Positions 35,021-46,022 of a stretch of 64,000 nt of DNA are shown one piece after another. A program made the translations under genes and the position numbers. The notes under the pieces are model-generated. The model did no database searches and was not told the origin of the DNA. It saw only the letters and a program-made list of their open reading frames with translations. How positions within the stretch are numbered: position 1 is the stretch's first letter; each line of letters starts with the position of its first letter. Source of the stretch: Helianthus annuus (Eukaryota; Streptophyta; Magnoliopsida; Asterales; Asteraceae); assembly GCF_002127325.2 (NCBI RefSeq), contig NC_035439.2:4584110-4648109 (forward strand), read 5' to 3'.

Positions 35021-36753
35021 TCAGACAGATGCTAGAGATGGGATGATGGCATGTGGGAGGAGAGACACACCACCACTCGAACTCAAGTCAAAAAATCCAT
35101 GCTCCTCTATGAACCTCGTAAGCAGATTCCCAGCAACATAAAACACACTTGACACTAATACTGCGGTAGTAATATAGTACACCACGGTCTTAATGTACTC
35201 AAAAAATGTGCACTTATTGATGTAAGCCTTGAATATTGCCAATAATGATACACATACAAGAGACGCAATTGCAACTATTACGACTGTAAAGTCCTTGTCA
35301 TTGGTCTCATGAAATGAGTACCCGTGTGCAACTGGTGGGACCATCCCGAACACGACGAAGGATAGTATTATGAAAAAACATGTAGTGGGAAAAAGTTTAC
35401 TTCTCCAAGTAGCTCTTTGTACTTGGCCTCATTGTCAAACTTGTAACAATCGTCTCTAAGCTCCCAAAGCTGCGAATATGGTTTTTGTGATTAAAAGTGC
35501 TGCTAGTAAACATTTGTGATATGATTAAACAATAACGTTTTACTCACATTATGTCTGATGAAGAAGAACCCACCAGCAAGACTTGCGAGTGCCAAAGATA
35601 TGATGCTCACTAAAGCATATTGAAGTATTATTTGTTAAGATTAAATATCAAACGAATATGGTGTGATGGAAACAATCTAGGTTAACAAATCAAACAAGGC
35701 CCAAAAGATTTATCACGTGTCACCAAGAAAATATCACCGTAAACCAATAAGGTTTAGTAAATTTTAGGAAAATTGGTTTTTAATAAACCAACCTTTGTCC
35801 CGTTGGTAAATAATAATCTTACCTACGTAATTGGTATACAATAATCCTACCTATCAACATATTGGTACTCAATGAACTTCCGTTAATTTTTTTTAACTGA
35901 AGCTAATTTTTAAGTTTTATTTATTACACAAACAGTCCCTGTAGTTGTAATTTACTAGTTTTAACTATTTTATAAAACAAAAAAAAAACCTCAAGGGACT
36001 GTAATTTACTAGTTTTAAAATAGTTAAAACTAGTAAATTACAACTACAGGGGACTGTTTGTGTAATAAATAAAACTTAAAAACTAACTTAAGTTAAAAAA
36101 AAATTAACGGAAGTTCATTGAGTACCAACATGTTGATAGGTAGGATTATTGTATACCAATTACGTAGGTAAGATTATTATTTACCCAACGGGACAAAGGT
36201 TGGTTTATTAAAAACCAATTTTCCTAAATTTTAAGGGGTTAAATATGAATAAAAATAATATGACTAAAAGATAACTGATTAAACACGTTTGAATGAGTTG
36301 AAAGTATCCTATGATGCTGCAATATGATTTTAGCCAAGCTGCCCATTCCACCTATTTTGCCAACTATACAAATAACAACCATCCGAACATGCAATATTAC
36401 GGCCACATAGGTTAATCGATCTAGTAATATACCTAATTTGACCCGGAACAGGTATCCATCCCATCTTTTTATCATTTATACCAACGACGTGTGTCATATT
36501 TAACAAATATCAATCACTAGAAAAAGAACAAATCAAAACTTACGTGTTGTGGCATCAGAAGCAGCTGCGAATGCTACGACACTTAAGCTTGTGATCACCG
36601 CCATTGAACCTCCATACACAATGCTCTTCAAGATCTCAAGAAGAATACCATCAGATCCAAGCCATGGTCTTCCTCCTTCATAGTCAATATCGATTGTTAC
36701 ATCATGAATTCTTGGTGACTCACCGGTATCCAAAGAAGAACATTCAGAAGATA
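35021..36753 (-). pseudogene. MEB-like gene, copy 2, frameshifted
   Basis: Exons match copy 1: 36753-36544 (ILKSIVYGGSMAVITSLS, preceded by a longer N-terminal part DTGESPRIHDVTIDIDYEGG), 35609-35548 (62 bp) and 35469-35021. In the last exon one T is missing from a T run (near 35374), which shifts the frame before the block MVPPVAHGYSFHETNDK. About 20 codons of the loop after RDDCYK are also replaced or lost. The first intron carries the MITE 35767-36224. A functional protein from this copy is unlikely. Confidence 0.75.
35767..36224. mobile_element. Mutator-type MITE, 458 bp, 9-bp TSD
   Basis: Ends ggaaaattgg and ccaattttcc. The arms are inverted over about 200 bp each. TSD taaatttta at 35758-35766 and 36225-36233. 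The matching intron of copy 1 (near 6060) has a single taaatttta, which is the empty site. Confidence 0.93.
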
Positions 36754-36929
36754 CTGTTAAATGAAAGGATTGAATTTAGACAGTGGATGTAGAAATCAGA
36801 ATTTATAAAGAATCACTAATTAACAGTTTTGCAATATCCAATTTCCAGTCATGATTTGTTACTTTTTATAAGATTAACTTGGCCTAATGATATCTATTTC
36901 CTATAATCATCTTAGACATGTTATGAATT

Positions 36930-37620
36930 TACATTGAGCTCGATAGATGGTAAACGGGCAACAAGTTGCGCTACTACTCCTTTTTGAATAGCAAAACTAA
37001 GTCTTTTAAAAACTACGTCCATCGATCTCGGGGTCATCTTGGTTTTAAAAAGCGCGCCCTAGGCGTGCCTAGGCGCAAGGCGCAGGGCTTGGGGCTTTTT
37101 TGCTTCTCGCCCTGTGTAATTACAGGAAGCGACAAAAAAAAGCGCATTTTTTGATGTTTTTTTGTGGGCTTTTTGGCTTGAAGCGCGCGCCTCATGTACC
37201 TTAGGCTTTTTACTGCATAAAAATGTTGTACCTTGGGTTTTTTGACTTGTACATGTAATTAAAATGGTATAATTAAAGCCGTACTTATAGCTATATTTTG
37301 GTTAAAGAAAGCTAAAAACCTATGGGATATGTATGGGATATATAAAAAAAATTATATAAACATATTGCGCCTCGGGTACGAAAAGCCCACCGCTTTTGCG
37401 CTTTGCGCTTCGCGCCTCAATTTTAGACCTCGTCGCTTTTGTGCGCCTCTCGCTTTTTAAAACCAAGGGGGTCATAACATTACTATGCATGACCTTTAAA
37501 CTCGACTAAGTAGGTCCACAGCTTCTGGAGTCAAGAAACCAAAAGTATCAAAAGCAAATAAGATAAACACGTGTTGGTTGTCAAGACACACTTTTTTGTG
37601 TTTGATCACTTTGTTGTGGG
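36930..37620 (-). pseudogene. Endonuclease-like C-terminal fragment, copy 2
   Basis: Homologous to 6797-7036 by sequence (gggcaacaagttgcg, atctcggggtcat, aagtaggtc..). It is broken by the hAT element 37038-37467 and by small shifts. Confidence 0.5.
37038..37467. mobile_element. hAT MITE, 430 bp, GC-rich and palindromic
   Basis: Ends cttggttttaaaaagcg and cgctttttaaaaccaag, perfect inverted repeats, with the 8-bp TSD ggggtcat (37030-37037, 37468-37475). The empty sites are at about 6893 and 41563. The interior is full of gcgcc/ggcgc words. Confidence 0.93.
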
Positions 37621-37789
37621 TTTAAATCTCATAATAGTGACGTAATTTCTTGGTTAATATAAGTTTCATCAGTTGAAAGAAAAAACATAATGGAAAAGAT
37701 CTTTTTAAATATAAGTTTGTGGTACCAATATCAAATTCCAAAATGTCCTCAACGTGTGCATCCGGATTCATGTAACATTATACAAACAT

Positions 37790-38450
37790 GACATGAAACA
37801 AAATCCTAAAAAATGTGAATCAGTTTTTAGCTATAAAGGCAAAGGCAAAGCCTTTAATAACACCTAAGTTGGAAAGGGGAAGGTCTTGGGTTCAAGTCCC
37901 ACAGATGTCAGAGGATTAAAGAAATTAGCCGTAAAGAAAATGTTTTTAGCTATAAAGAGACACTGACCCTCTCCGTACACTTGTTCATTAGACCATTTCG
38001 GAACACAACCTGTGGATGGAGCACTGAGTTTAGGAGGCTTTGGCTTAGGAGGCTTTGGCTCATCTGCAGGAGGCTTTGGCATATATGCAGGAAGTCTAGG
38101 AGGATCTGCAGAAGAAGGCTTTGGCATATCTGCAGGAGGCTTATTTTTGGAAGCAGCTACCTTTGGCCGCCATCGCTCCATCTTTGAAAATGGATTTGTT
38201 AGATCCAGGATGATAATATAAATTTTCTAAATAACTAAACACAGAACATCAATATTTTTTAGCCAGAAAACTCATAGATCAGCACTCATTTTTAAAACAA
38301 TCTTTGAAACTATTCCGGTTGACACAATTTTTGAATTAATTACCTTTGGCCTTTCCTCATCATCAGATTCAGACATCTCTGAAACTTTTCTGGTTGACCA
38401 CCGCCACAACAATAGGCTTTCGCAAGGTCTACCTAGGGAGTATGAGGCTT
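37790..38450 (-). pseudogene. Pro-rich gene block, copy iii
   Basis: The best preserved copy. Exon a (about 38450-38344) reads LLLWRWSTRKVSEMSESDDE and ends at a GT donor. Exon b (38181 down) reads MERWRPKVAASKNKPP, then Pro/Lys repeats (PADMPKP, PAYMPKP, PADEPKP, PKPKPPKL). Low-complexity P-x-P-K repeats suggest an extended linker. The block lies 5' of MEB-like copy 2 in the same orientation and may be its upstream exons or a separate gene. Family unknown. Confidence 0.5.
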
Positions 38451-39220
38451 AAGCTTTGTCCAATGCGCCTAAAAGGTTGGTGCCATGATGATGTGGATGT
38501 TTTCCAAAGTTAAGGACCCATTAATTCCATCCTTAAATCGCCTGCAATCGAGAAGGTTCTTCAAAATGACGGGTGTGGGCTAGGATCTGATGTGGAAGAA
38601 AAGTTTATTATCACAGATGCTTCGGTGTTATTTATCAAGGCAGAGTGTGAAGGAAGTGGGCAACTAGTGATTTTGGAAGTTGATCGATAGGAAGGTGGCC
38701 TGCTTCATCTGGAGAGAGGGAGAGAATACAGGGGAGTTGCAGGTTTGATAAAAACTATTTGGGGGAGAAAAAGGGGGAATTCATATATAGTGGGATAGTT
38801 GATAGGTGAGGTGAATGGACTTAAATGCCCGTGCTAAACATGTGATCTGAAACTAACTTAATTTTCTAAGTGGGTTTTGGGTAAAAGATGAAACATGCAA
38901 CATATTTTCCAAATAAAAGAATGTGACTGTAATTATTGAAGTTAAAGGTTATCCATTGCAATCCGTTACAAACATAAAGGACGAAAAATGTAATTTACCC
39001 TTTTTTTGTGAATGGGTACCAGGATATGAACTTATGAACTGGACTGATTCCAATAAAACAACATATCGCTAATGACAAAAAATGGTACTGATTAACATAT
39101 GAATTGATTTTATACCACAACGTATGTTCATATCTTTTGGGTATACCACAACTTTGTTTTTAGATTTTCTCTTTCAGTTGTTGTAACGAACGTTGGTACT
39201 GTAACACATCAAACCGATAT
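38451..39220. other. Unclassified sequence and dispersed repeat
   Basis: Positions 38460-38990 have no recognisable gene. Positions 39003-39220 match 9890-10100 (gggtacca, actgattccaat, cttttgggtatacc), so a second dispersed repeat runs up to the target site gatat of the next LTR. Confidence 0.45.
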
Positions 39221-40507
39221 TATAACAACCTTAAAGAAAACCGACACCCTCGAATATTATCCGACACCCTAATATATTTTAAAATATTCCAATATGTCCC
39301 TAAATACACCCCATACGTGAAAACGGGCCCTGGATACCCTAAATATTATCAAAAATAATTAAAAAATTGAATTTTTAAGTTTGTCGCGGGCCGCGTAGAC
39401 TTCTTAAGAGTCTTACGCGGGCCGCTAAAGATCAGAAAGGTGGCGCAGCCCGGTGATGACACATGTCATCATCGTGGCGAGTCTAGTCGCTGATCTGGAC
39501 GAGCTACGCGTTGACCTGGGTTTGACGTGGGCGGCGTAGCCCATTGTTATCATTTACGCGGGCGGCATAAAAGCTGAAATCAGGCCCTATATAAAGGAGG
39601 TCTCGGGTTTCAACTCAAATCGTTCAAAATCTTTTCTGTATCTCGAATTCTCACATCATAGGCATTATACTCGAGTCCAATACCCCCCTAAATAGCGAAG
39701 TTCTGATCCGTTGTAAGTATTATAACCCCTGGATACGTATTAGATACGCTGCCTGATTGATCTAGGGTTCCGTAACGGCTGTCGTGGTTCTGCCCGACGT
39801 AGTCGTTGGAATGCCGTCTCGGGGGGGGGGGGGTATTACTAATGTTAAAATGGGTTATTATACTAACACGTGTGCATTTGTCTAAATTATAGATTGTCAC
39901 CAGGAAACCCTTACGGAAAATCTAAGACAGCAGTGTGAGTTGATCCAACTTTTTGTTAACTGTTTTTACAAAACCTCACTTAATTAATTATATATTAAGC
40001 AGTTATTGAGTATTTGTAAGAATACAATTATCATGAGTATGTTGGGGTTTTGTATACAAAATTTGTTACCACCTGGTCAAGGAGTAACATTTCCACAAGT
40101 TGGGTCTGACAGTACCATGGATGTTAATTGTTATAACTTGGAAACAAATGTAATTACTGACAAATGTTTTTAAAACGCTTTTCAGGTAACAAACTGTGAA
40201 AGCCAAATAGAAGCCAGCTTGACAGCACTGAAGGCTTGAAAAAGTGGCAATAAAGTTATCTAAAATGAAATAGATGGTTTTTATTAAATAAAATAGGATT
40301 TGTTCCTATGAAAATGTGTGTAATGCAAACTTGGGTTTTATCCCATGTGTTTAATATTATGAAAATGTGGTATTTTACTCTGATCCAATACTTCCTAACT
40401 ACGGTCCCGATGAAAAATTCCGCTGCCAAATTAGACAATACGCGATACCACCAAAACTGGCTCGCGGCCGCCTGCTCCTGGGGAATTAGGGATCGGGGGT
40501 TGCGACA
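39221..40507 (+). mobile_element. Solo LTR, 1287 bp, TSD gatat
   Basis: Ends ..gggttgcgaca and starts tataacaacc (the first TG has decayed to TA). TSD gatat at 39216-39220 and 40508-40512. The paralogous site at about 10082 reads aaaccgatatcgatcgagtaacc without the LTR. A TATA box lies at 39588-39595. Palindromes cgcgggccgcg (39385-39395) and gcgggccgc (39417-39425) lie upstream of it. It contains a G run near 39822-39832. Confidence 0.88.
39588..39595 (+). promoter_or_regulatory. TATA box of the solo LTR
   Basis: TATATAAA about 190 bp after the nearest CGGGCCG palindromes, followed by a transcribed-leader-like sequence. Confidence 0.6.
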
Positions 40508-40899
40508 GATATTGACCGAGTAACCACCGCTACGGGCGGCGCCATGGGGGTTTGAAATATTGGTCCCGAAATTAATATCACGACGTGATCATTCCTTCCC
40601 CACTCACACACATATACATACATACAAACATATATATAAAGCTCCATATATATAACCCCATTACACACTCAAGTTATATAAAGCCACTCTCTTACGCGTT
40701 TCGCCACTTGTCGCATAACGCCCCACAAAGGGCCTTATGACTACTCATGGCCTTAGCAATATATTGTTTTGGCATATATATAACCGGTGGAAAGATCAGT
40801 TTTTATGCCTGAGATTAACAACAGATCAATAACAGCCAAATCAATTAAACAAATTATTAGAAACAGAAAACAAATGATATTTCATTAACTTTGTACTGA
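40508..40899. other. 3' flank of the H2B-like gene
   Basis: Contains atacat/acatat microsatellite sequence (about 40605-40640). The part near 40800-40899 is AT-rich and probably the 3' untranslated region of the minus-strand H2B-like gene. No other gene seen. Confidence 0.4.
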
Positions 40900-40967
40900 A
40901 CAAACAGATTCAATGAAATACAAATTTAGAGACTCGAAACCCTAAAACAACTAATATTTTAAAACCC

Positions 40968-41345
40968 CTAAGAGCTAGTAAATTTGGTGACCGCCTTTGT
41001 GCCTTCAGAAACAACGTGTTTCGCGAATTCACCGGGAAGAACAAGGCGCACCGCGATCCGAATCTCCCGTGAGGTGATGGTGGGCTTCTTGTTGTACCTT
41101 GCAAGCTTGGAACTCCCCTGAGCGAGTTTCTCGGAGATATCTTTGATGAAACTGTTCATGATTCCCATCGCCTTGTTGGAGATTCCAATGTCAGGATAAA
41201 CCTGCTTCAACACCTTGAAGATGTAGATCCTGTACGTCTCCATGCTCTTCTTCGTTCTCTTCTTCTTCTTATCAGCGGTTACGGCTTCGGCTTCTTTCAG
41301 CAGTTTCTTTCCGGCCTTTGGCTTCATCTCTGCCCGTGCTTTCAC
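40968..41345 (-). CDS. Histone H2B-like, N-terminally truncated and divergent
   Basis: Core histone-fold frame of 119 residues if it starts at the ATG at 41327 ([16 protein letters not shown]). The frame is open but without ATG to 41345. Recognisable H2B blocks: [54 protein letters not shown] and the C-terminal [10 protein letters not shown], whose lysine is the usual ubiquitination site. At least ten residues differ from the plant H2B consensus as I remember it (for example REIRIAVR for [16 protein letters not shown] for GELAKHAV). The usual first residues are missing because the sequence joins array DNA at 41345, so no native promoter is visible. It is either a recent pseudogene or an odd H2B variant. 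Confidence 0.8.
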   Translation of the reverse strand: MKARAEMKPKAGKKLLKEAEAVTADKKKKRTKKSMETYRIYIFKVLKQVYPDIGISNKAMGIMNSFIKDISEKLAQGSSKLARYNKKPTITSREIRIAVRLVLPGEFAKHVVSEGTKAVTKFTSS

Positions 41346-41730
41346 TAATTAACAGTTTTGCAATATCCAATTTCCAGTCATGATTTGTTACTTTTTATAA
41401 AATTAACCAATATTTGGCCTGGTGATATCTATTTCCTATAGTCATCTTAGACATGTTTTGAATTTACATCGAGATAGATGGTAAACGGGCAACAAGTTGC
41501 GTCGCTACCCCTTTTTTAATAGCAAAACTAAGTCTTTTAAAAAGGTACGTCCATAGATCTCGGGGTCATAACATTACTATACATGACCTTTTGAACTCGA
41601 CTAAGTAGGTCCACGACCTCTGTCGCCAAGAAATCAAAAGTATCAAAAGCAAATAAGATAAACAGGTGATAGTTCAAGGCACACTTTTTTGTGTTTGTTC
41701 ACTTTGTTGTGGATTTAAATCATTTGTTAG
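41346..41730 (-). pseudogene. Endonuclease-like C-terminal fragment, copy 3
   Basis: Third copy of the 6660-7040 sequence, with several stops. It begins exactly where the H2B-like frame ends (actaattaacagttttgc), marking a recombination or insertion junction. Confidence 0.5.
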
Positions 41731-41815
41731 TTAATGCCGGGGGTGTTTGTTGTTGTTTGGTGTTTTACCCGTTTGGGTCGAAGGTTGTTTTTTATTGAAG
41801 TTCCCCTTTCAAAAA
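41731..41815 (+). mobile_element. LINE 3' tail fragment
   Basis: A short insertion relative to the other array units, ending gaagttcccctttc plus an A run. It looks like a heavily 5'-truncated L1 tail. A clean TSD was not found. Confidence 0.45.
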
Positions 41816-41854
41816 AAAAAGTTAAAAGAAAAAACATAATCGAAAAGATCTTTT

Positions 41855-42026
41855 TTTTGAACGGCAAAACACTTTATATATTTATATATAAAGAGACAGC
41901 TAGAAACTGGGAAACAAAACAAAAAAAACAAAAAAAAGACAGAAACACAAAGACAATTACAACAACCTTACAGAATCAAAAATTAACCAATTCCATCCGG
42001 CTCCCAAACCGACACCAAACCCCCGT
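41855..42026 (-). mobile_element. 5'-truncated LINE, 172 bp, 17-bp TSD
   Basis: Flanked by aatcgaaaagatctttt (41838-41854, 42027-42043). The T run at its left end is the poly(A) tail read backwards, preceded on the minus strand by gttttgccgttc, an L1-like 3' end. Confidence 0.88.
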
Positions 42027-42059
42027 AATCGAAAAGATCTTTTAGATAAGATATCAATA

Positions 42060-42375
42060 AGTTTGTGGTACCAATGTCATCAAATTCCAAAATATCATCA
42101 ACGTTTTCATCCGGATTCATGTAACATTATACAAACATGACATGAGACAAAATCCTAAAAATGTGAATCAGTTTTTAGCTAAAGAGACACTGACCCCCTC
42201 CGTACACTTGTCATTAGACCATTCCGGAACACAATCGTACGTACCTTTGGATAAAGCATTTTTGGAATCAGCTACCTTTGGCCGCCATCGCTCCATCTTT
42301 GAAAATGGATTTGTTAGATCCAAGATGATAATATAAATTTTCTAAATAACTAAACAGAACATCAATATTTTTTAG
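42060..42375 (-). pseudogene. Pro-rich gene block, copy iv
   Basis: Matches 37720-38260 with the Pro-rich part deleted. The exon-b start is still seen near 42295 on the minus strand. It is cut at about 42377, where unrelated C-rich sequence follows. Confidence 0.5.
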
Positions 42376-42807
42376 CCACCCGGCTTTAAACTCCCGCCCA
42401 AGAGGCCACACTTGAGCGTTTCCCTCCAACCGACGCCCCAACCCCAACCCCTGCCCCATACCCCCTAGTCTTATATTTAGGTTGCCATTATTTCAAATAT
42501 ATATGTTTTTTTTATTCTCTGTCATAATCAAATTGAATTACACCACCAACCAATTATTTAATATACTCAACCGAATTACACCACCAACCAATTATTTAAT
42601 ATACTCAACAACTCAATCATAATTTTGCATTTGTTCTATTCACCCATTTAATATGTACTTCATTTATTAAATAACTAGGTTATCTACCCGTGTAATACAC
42701 GGATGGAACAATTTAAATTATGTAAGTCATAAATATACAAGTAAAATAAAGATAAATTAAATTAGATATTACATTAATTAAAGAAAAATTACAATTACAA
42801 GTCAAAA

Positions 42808-43704
42808 TCTAACTACTATAATAAAAGAAACCAACTTTTGGACACGTGTCATTCATTGAAGGTATCCTTAAATTTATAATTATCTAAATAAGTAAATAAT
42901 AAATTAATATTAAATCCTATCATACTTTAATAAATTATTATCCTCAAATCTAAATTGTTAATTTAATATATTTTTAAAACAAATACCTCTCTTATCTGCT
43001 TATCTTATATTAAATATATAAATAATAAATTAATATTAAATGTTATCCTAATTTATTAAAAACATAACTTTTTTGTTATTTGGTATACAAAATTATGTTT
43101 ATTCGACTCGAGTAAAACGCGAGATTTTTAAGGATATAATTTTTTTTTATTTGGTAGATTTTTCAACCCGACTATACACGGGTTTTTTAAAGATATGACG
43201 TTTTTAGTATTTAATATACAAAATTACATTTATTTAGGATATAATTTTTTTTATTATTTGGTAGATTTTTCAACCCGACTATACACGGGTTTTTTAAAGA
43301 TACGACATTTTTAGTATTTGATATACAAAAAATACATTTATTTAATCTATGTAGTACACATGGTTTTTAAAGATATAACTCTTTTTTATATCTATTCAAC
43401 ACGTGTAATATACGCGGTTTTTACGGATGTAATTTTTTATTATTTGGTAGATTTATTCAACCCGATTATACACGGTTTTTTTAAAGATACAGCGTTTTTA
43501 GTATTTAGTATACAAAATTACATTTATTTAATCTGTGTAATACACATGGCTTTTAAAGATATAACTTTTTTTATTATTTGATATATAAAATTACATTTAT
43601 TTAACCCGTACAATATACAAGGTTCATAAAGATATAAGTTTTTATTATTTAATATATAAAATTACATTTATTCAACCCGTGTAATACACGGGGTTCTAAC
43701 CTAG
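42808..43704 (+). mobile_element. Complete non-autonomous Helitron, 897 bp
   Basis: Starts TCTAACTACTATAATAAAAG after A and ends with hairpin cccgtgtaatacacggg (43676-43692), then ttctaacCTAG followed by T. The early acacgtgtcattcat block is typical of this Helitron group. No TSD, as expected. No gene inside. Its right two-thirds is a tandem array of the terminal hairpin. Confidence 0.85.
43080..43704 (+). repeat. Tandem array of Helitron-terminator-like hairpins
   Basis: About nine degenerate units of 50-105 bp, each with a form of caacccg..tatacacggg followed by ttttaaagatat. Examples are at 43167-43182, 43274-43289, 43456-43470 and the functional terminal one at 43676-43692. Only the last is followed by CTAG. 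Confidence 0.75.
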
Positions 43705-44586
43705 TGTCTTATAAAGTAATCATAAATCTCTAAATAGTTCCTTGCATATAAATTTGTCTTTTAATTTGTAACTTAACCATCTCTATCTAATGTTAGTAAT
43801 TTTACTTCTACTCTTGAAAGTGTCGCATTCAACTTTCCACGAGTGAATACATGTTTAAGAGATGCTAAACTAATTAAAAAAATAATAGTAGGTTTTAAAG
43901 TTGAGAAAGTTTGAAAAAGTATTACAACAAACATGAAGTATTTACCTTTGTAACTTAACCATGTTAGATCTTGGCTTTCCAAGATCTAAGCTCCCGTCAC
44001 AAATTATGCTAACCGATGATACCCAGGGTCATGGGTATCATCATGAAGTATTGAACAGGAAAAAAAAACATTACTCCTAAACAACAATTATGCATAACTG
44101 AGTAAAATAACTCATGATGGTGGTAATGATGATCATGCTTATGAAGGTGCTCATCTTTTTTTTTTTTCTGAACATCATCCTCAATAACCTAAATTCTAAC
44201 AAACATATAAAGAAAACATATATTATGTAAATGCCCAGTTTAATGAAATGCGTCATAGTTACTAAAAACATAAAAAAAGACGACAATAAAGAGAAATAAC
44301 CTTTATAAATCAAAGTCTCATATACCTGGAACATCATCAATGTCGATTTTCCAAATTTAGTACTTTTAGTTTAAGCATGCGGTTTATGGACTGCATCTAA
44401 ATGTCATTTAAGTATTAAGATTTTCATTAAGTATAAATCAACACAAAACTTTAATCATCAAGGTAACTTTTTAAAAACAAAAAACACGATATGAATATAT
44501 TAATATAACAATCTTCACCTTCTTGAAAAAGATATATCTTGTAAAATACTTCGAAAGTGTTTGTCTGACCTTTTTGATATGATTCA
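43705..44586. other. Helitron interior, unrecognised
   Basis: AT-rich. A stretch tttgtaacttaaccat occurs at about 43767 and 43954. Short minus-strand frames (43773-43982, 44077-44340) show no known domain. A possible minus-strand donor lies at GATGATGTTCCAG|GTATAT near 44322. Confidence 0.35.
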
Positions 44587-44876
44587 TCAATTGGGTACAT
44601 CATGACGAATAAACGGGACAATTTTGGATCTCACATCTGGTGGAATACGAACAGGGTGATAATTTTTGTCAAGCCAAACAACTGTTGCATGCGCCTCCCA
44701 AATGGGTTACACCAAAAAAAAAGAAAAATTATTCACAAGAATCAGCAGAAAACAAAACAAAAGATTACAGATTAACAGAAACCCTTGAAAGATTTTTTTG
44801 TCTTTTACCGTCTTGGTATCCAAAAGCAAGTTACCTCTTCATTTGGGATCTTGGTTATCAGATACCCTCACCCTCA
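44587..44876 (-). pseudogene. Acyl-ACP thioesterase (ALT/hotdog type) C-terminal fragment
   Basis: The last exon (44706-44587) reads PIWEAHATVVWLDKNYHPV, then RIPPDVRSKI and ends at TGA 44589-44587. The preceding exon remnant (about 44876-44836) reads VLRVRVSDN and, in another frame, KIPNEE before a GT donor. The canonical acceptor AG of the last exon is lost (GTAAC). These match the end of chloroplast ALT-type thioesterases (4HBT hotdog fold), which release fatty acids or 3-ketoacids from ACP in plastids. An internal deletion joins the two pieces of the earlier exon. Catalytic residues lie upstream and are absent. It is most likely cargo captured by the minus-strand Helitron. Confidence 0.7.
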
Positions 44877-45398
44877 AAACATATTTATCCTATAATTTTG
44901 TGTCTGATTGATCTGATCGACCCAACTTATATTGTTTTTACTTGTGTATTCAACCTATGAAACCTACTAATCCTGTCAAGAATTAAGACCAACGAACTGT
45001 ATTTAGTCTATAAATAAAGATTCAAGATTCACACCCCCATTCATCTAAAACACAATGCACCACAACCATTCGTCTAAAACCTAATTCTGAAAACCAATGC
45101 TACTCAATAAGTCAACGTTCAACAATATTCATCGCCACCCCATTTTACAACAAACGTTATCAATATGCTATAACCTGATAGATTAGCGACGATCCATGGA
45201 CATATAAGTGAAGTATTTGCTAGAAGGGGAAAAACTTAGGTAAAGTTCAGGTAGCCAATCAGTGAACATGACCTAGCCCCATCTGACCTCAATAATCCCT
45301 AATTTCCATTAGATAAGTTATAATGAAACCCCTAATCTTCGTTCAGCATTTAGAAAAGCAAAAAAAGAAGCAACAGAGTTCTTACCACTCAAGCAACC
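44877..45398. other. Helitron interior, no gene recognised
   Basis: Intron-like AT-rich sequence left of the solo LTR. Upstream thioesterase exons were looked for on the minus strand here and not recognised. A minus-strand exon-like end gttgcttgagtg|gtaaga spans the LTR target site (45390-45398 joined to 48755). Confidence 0.35.
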
Positions 45399-46022
45399 TG
45401 TAACACCTCGAAATTCTGAGTCCAATAATGTATTGACACGTGTCTTGAGTTTACACGTGGCATTTAATATTTAACAAAGGACTAATATTGACAAACCTTG
45501 AAAGTATGTAAATTCGAGGGTTATAAATGTCAAACAAGGGTAAGTATACTGTATAGTAACCCTAAAGATGCTCGTACCTTAAAACGAATAAATCATGGAT
45601 CGTACGGAAGCGAAACGCGAAAGAAAGTGAGAGATTACAAGCTGCGGGGGTTAACGGTGTCAACATGTTTGATTATACCTCTGAGTGACCCTTTGACGTA
45701 CCCAAAGCCTTGTAACAGTAAAATACGCTCACTAGAATATAATATATAAATTCCGCGAAGTTCCGTTTTAAAACGAGAAACTTATGACCAAATTCGTACG
45801 AGAGGGGTTAAAAGCGTCAACTATATAAATTAAGGCTTCTCGGATAATAAGTAAACTATCCGGGGGCTTAACAACACGGGTAAATAACGCGAGGTCCTTA
45901 ATTATAATTAACCGAGGGCCATATCGCAAAGTTACCCCTTCAAACCCGAAAGGTCAGGTTATTAATTACCAAGATTTTGGTAATCATTGTAAAAAGATTT
46001 AAAAAGATTGTTTCTTAACCCC

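Noticed and set aside
43000..43704. Possible CRISPR-like array (repeats with spacers)
   Set aside because: Plant nuclear context, degenerate units and a Helitron end explain it. There is no constant repeat and no unique spacers.
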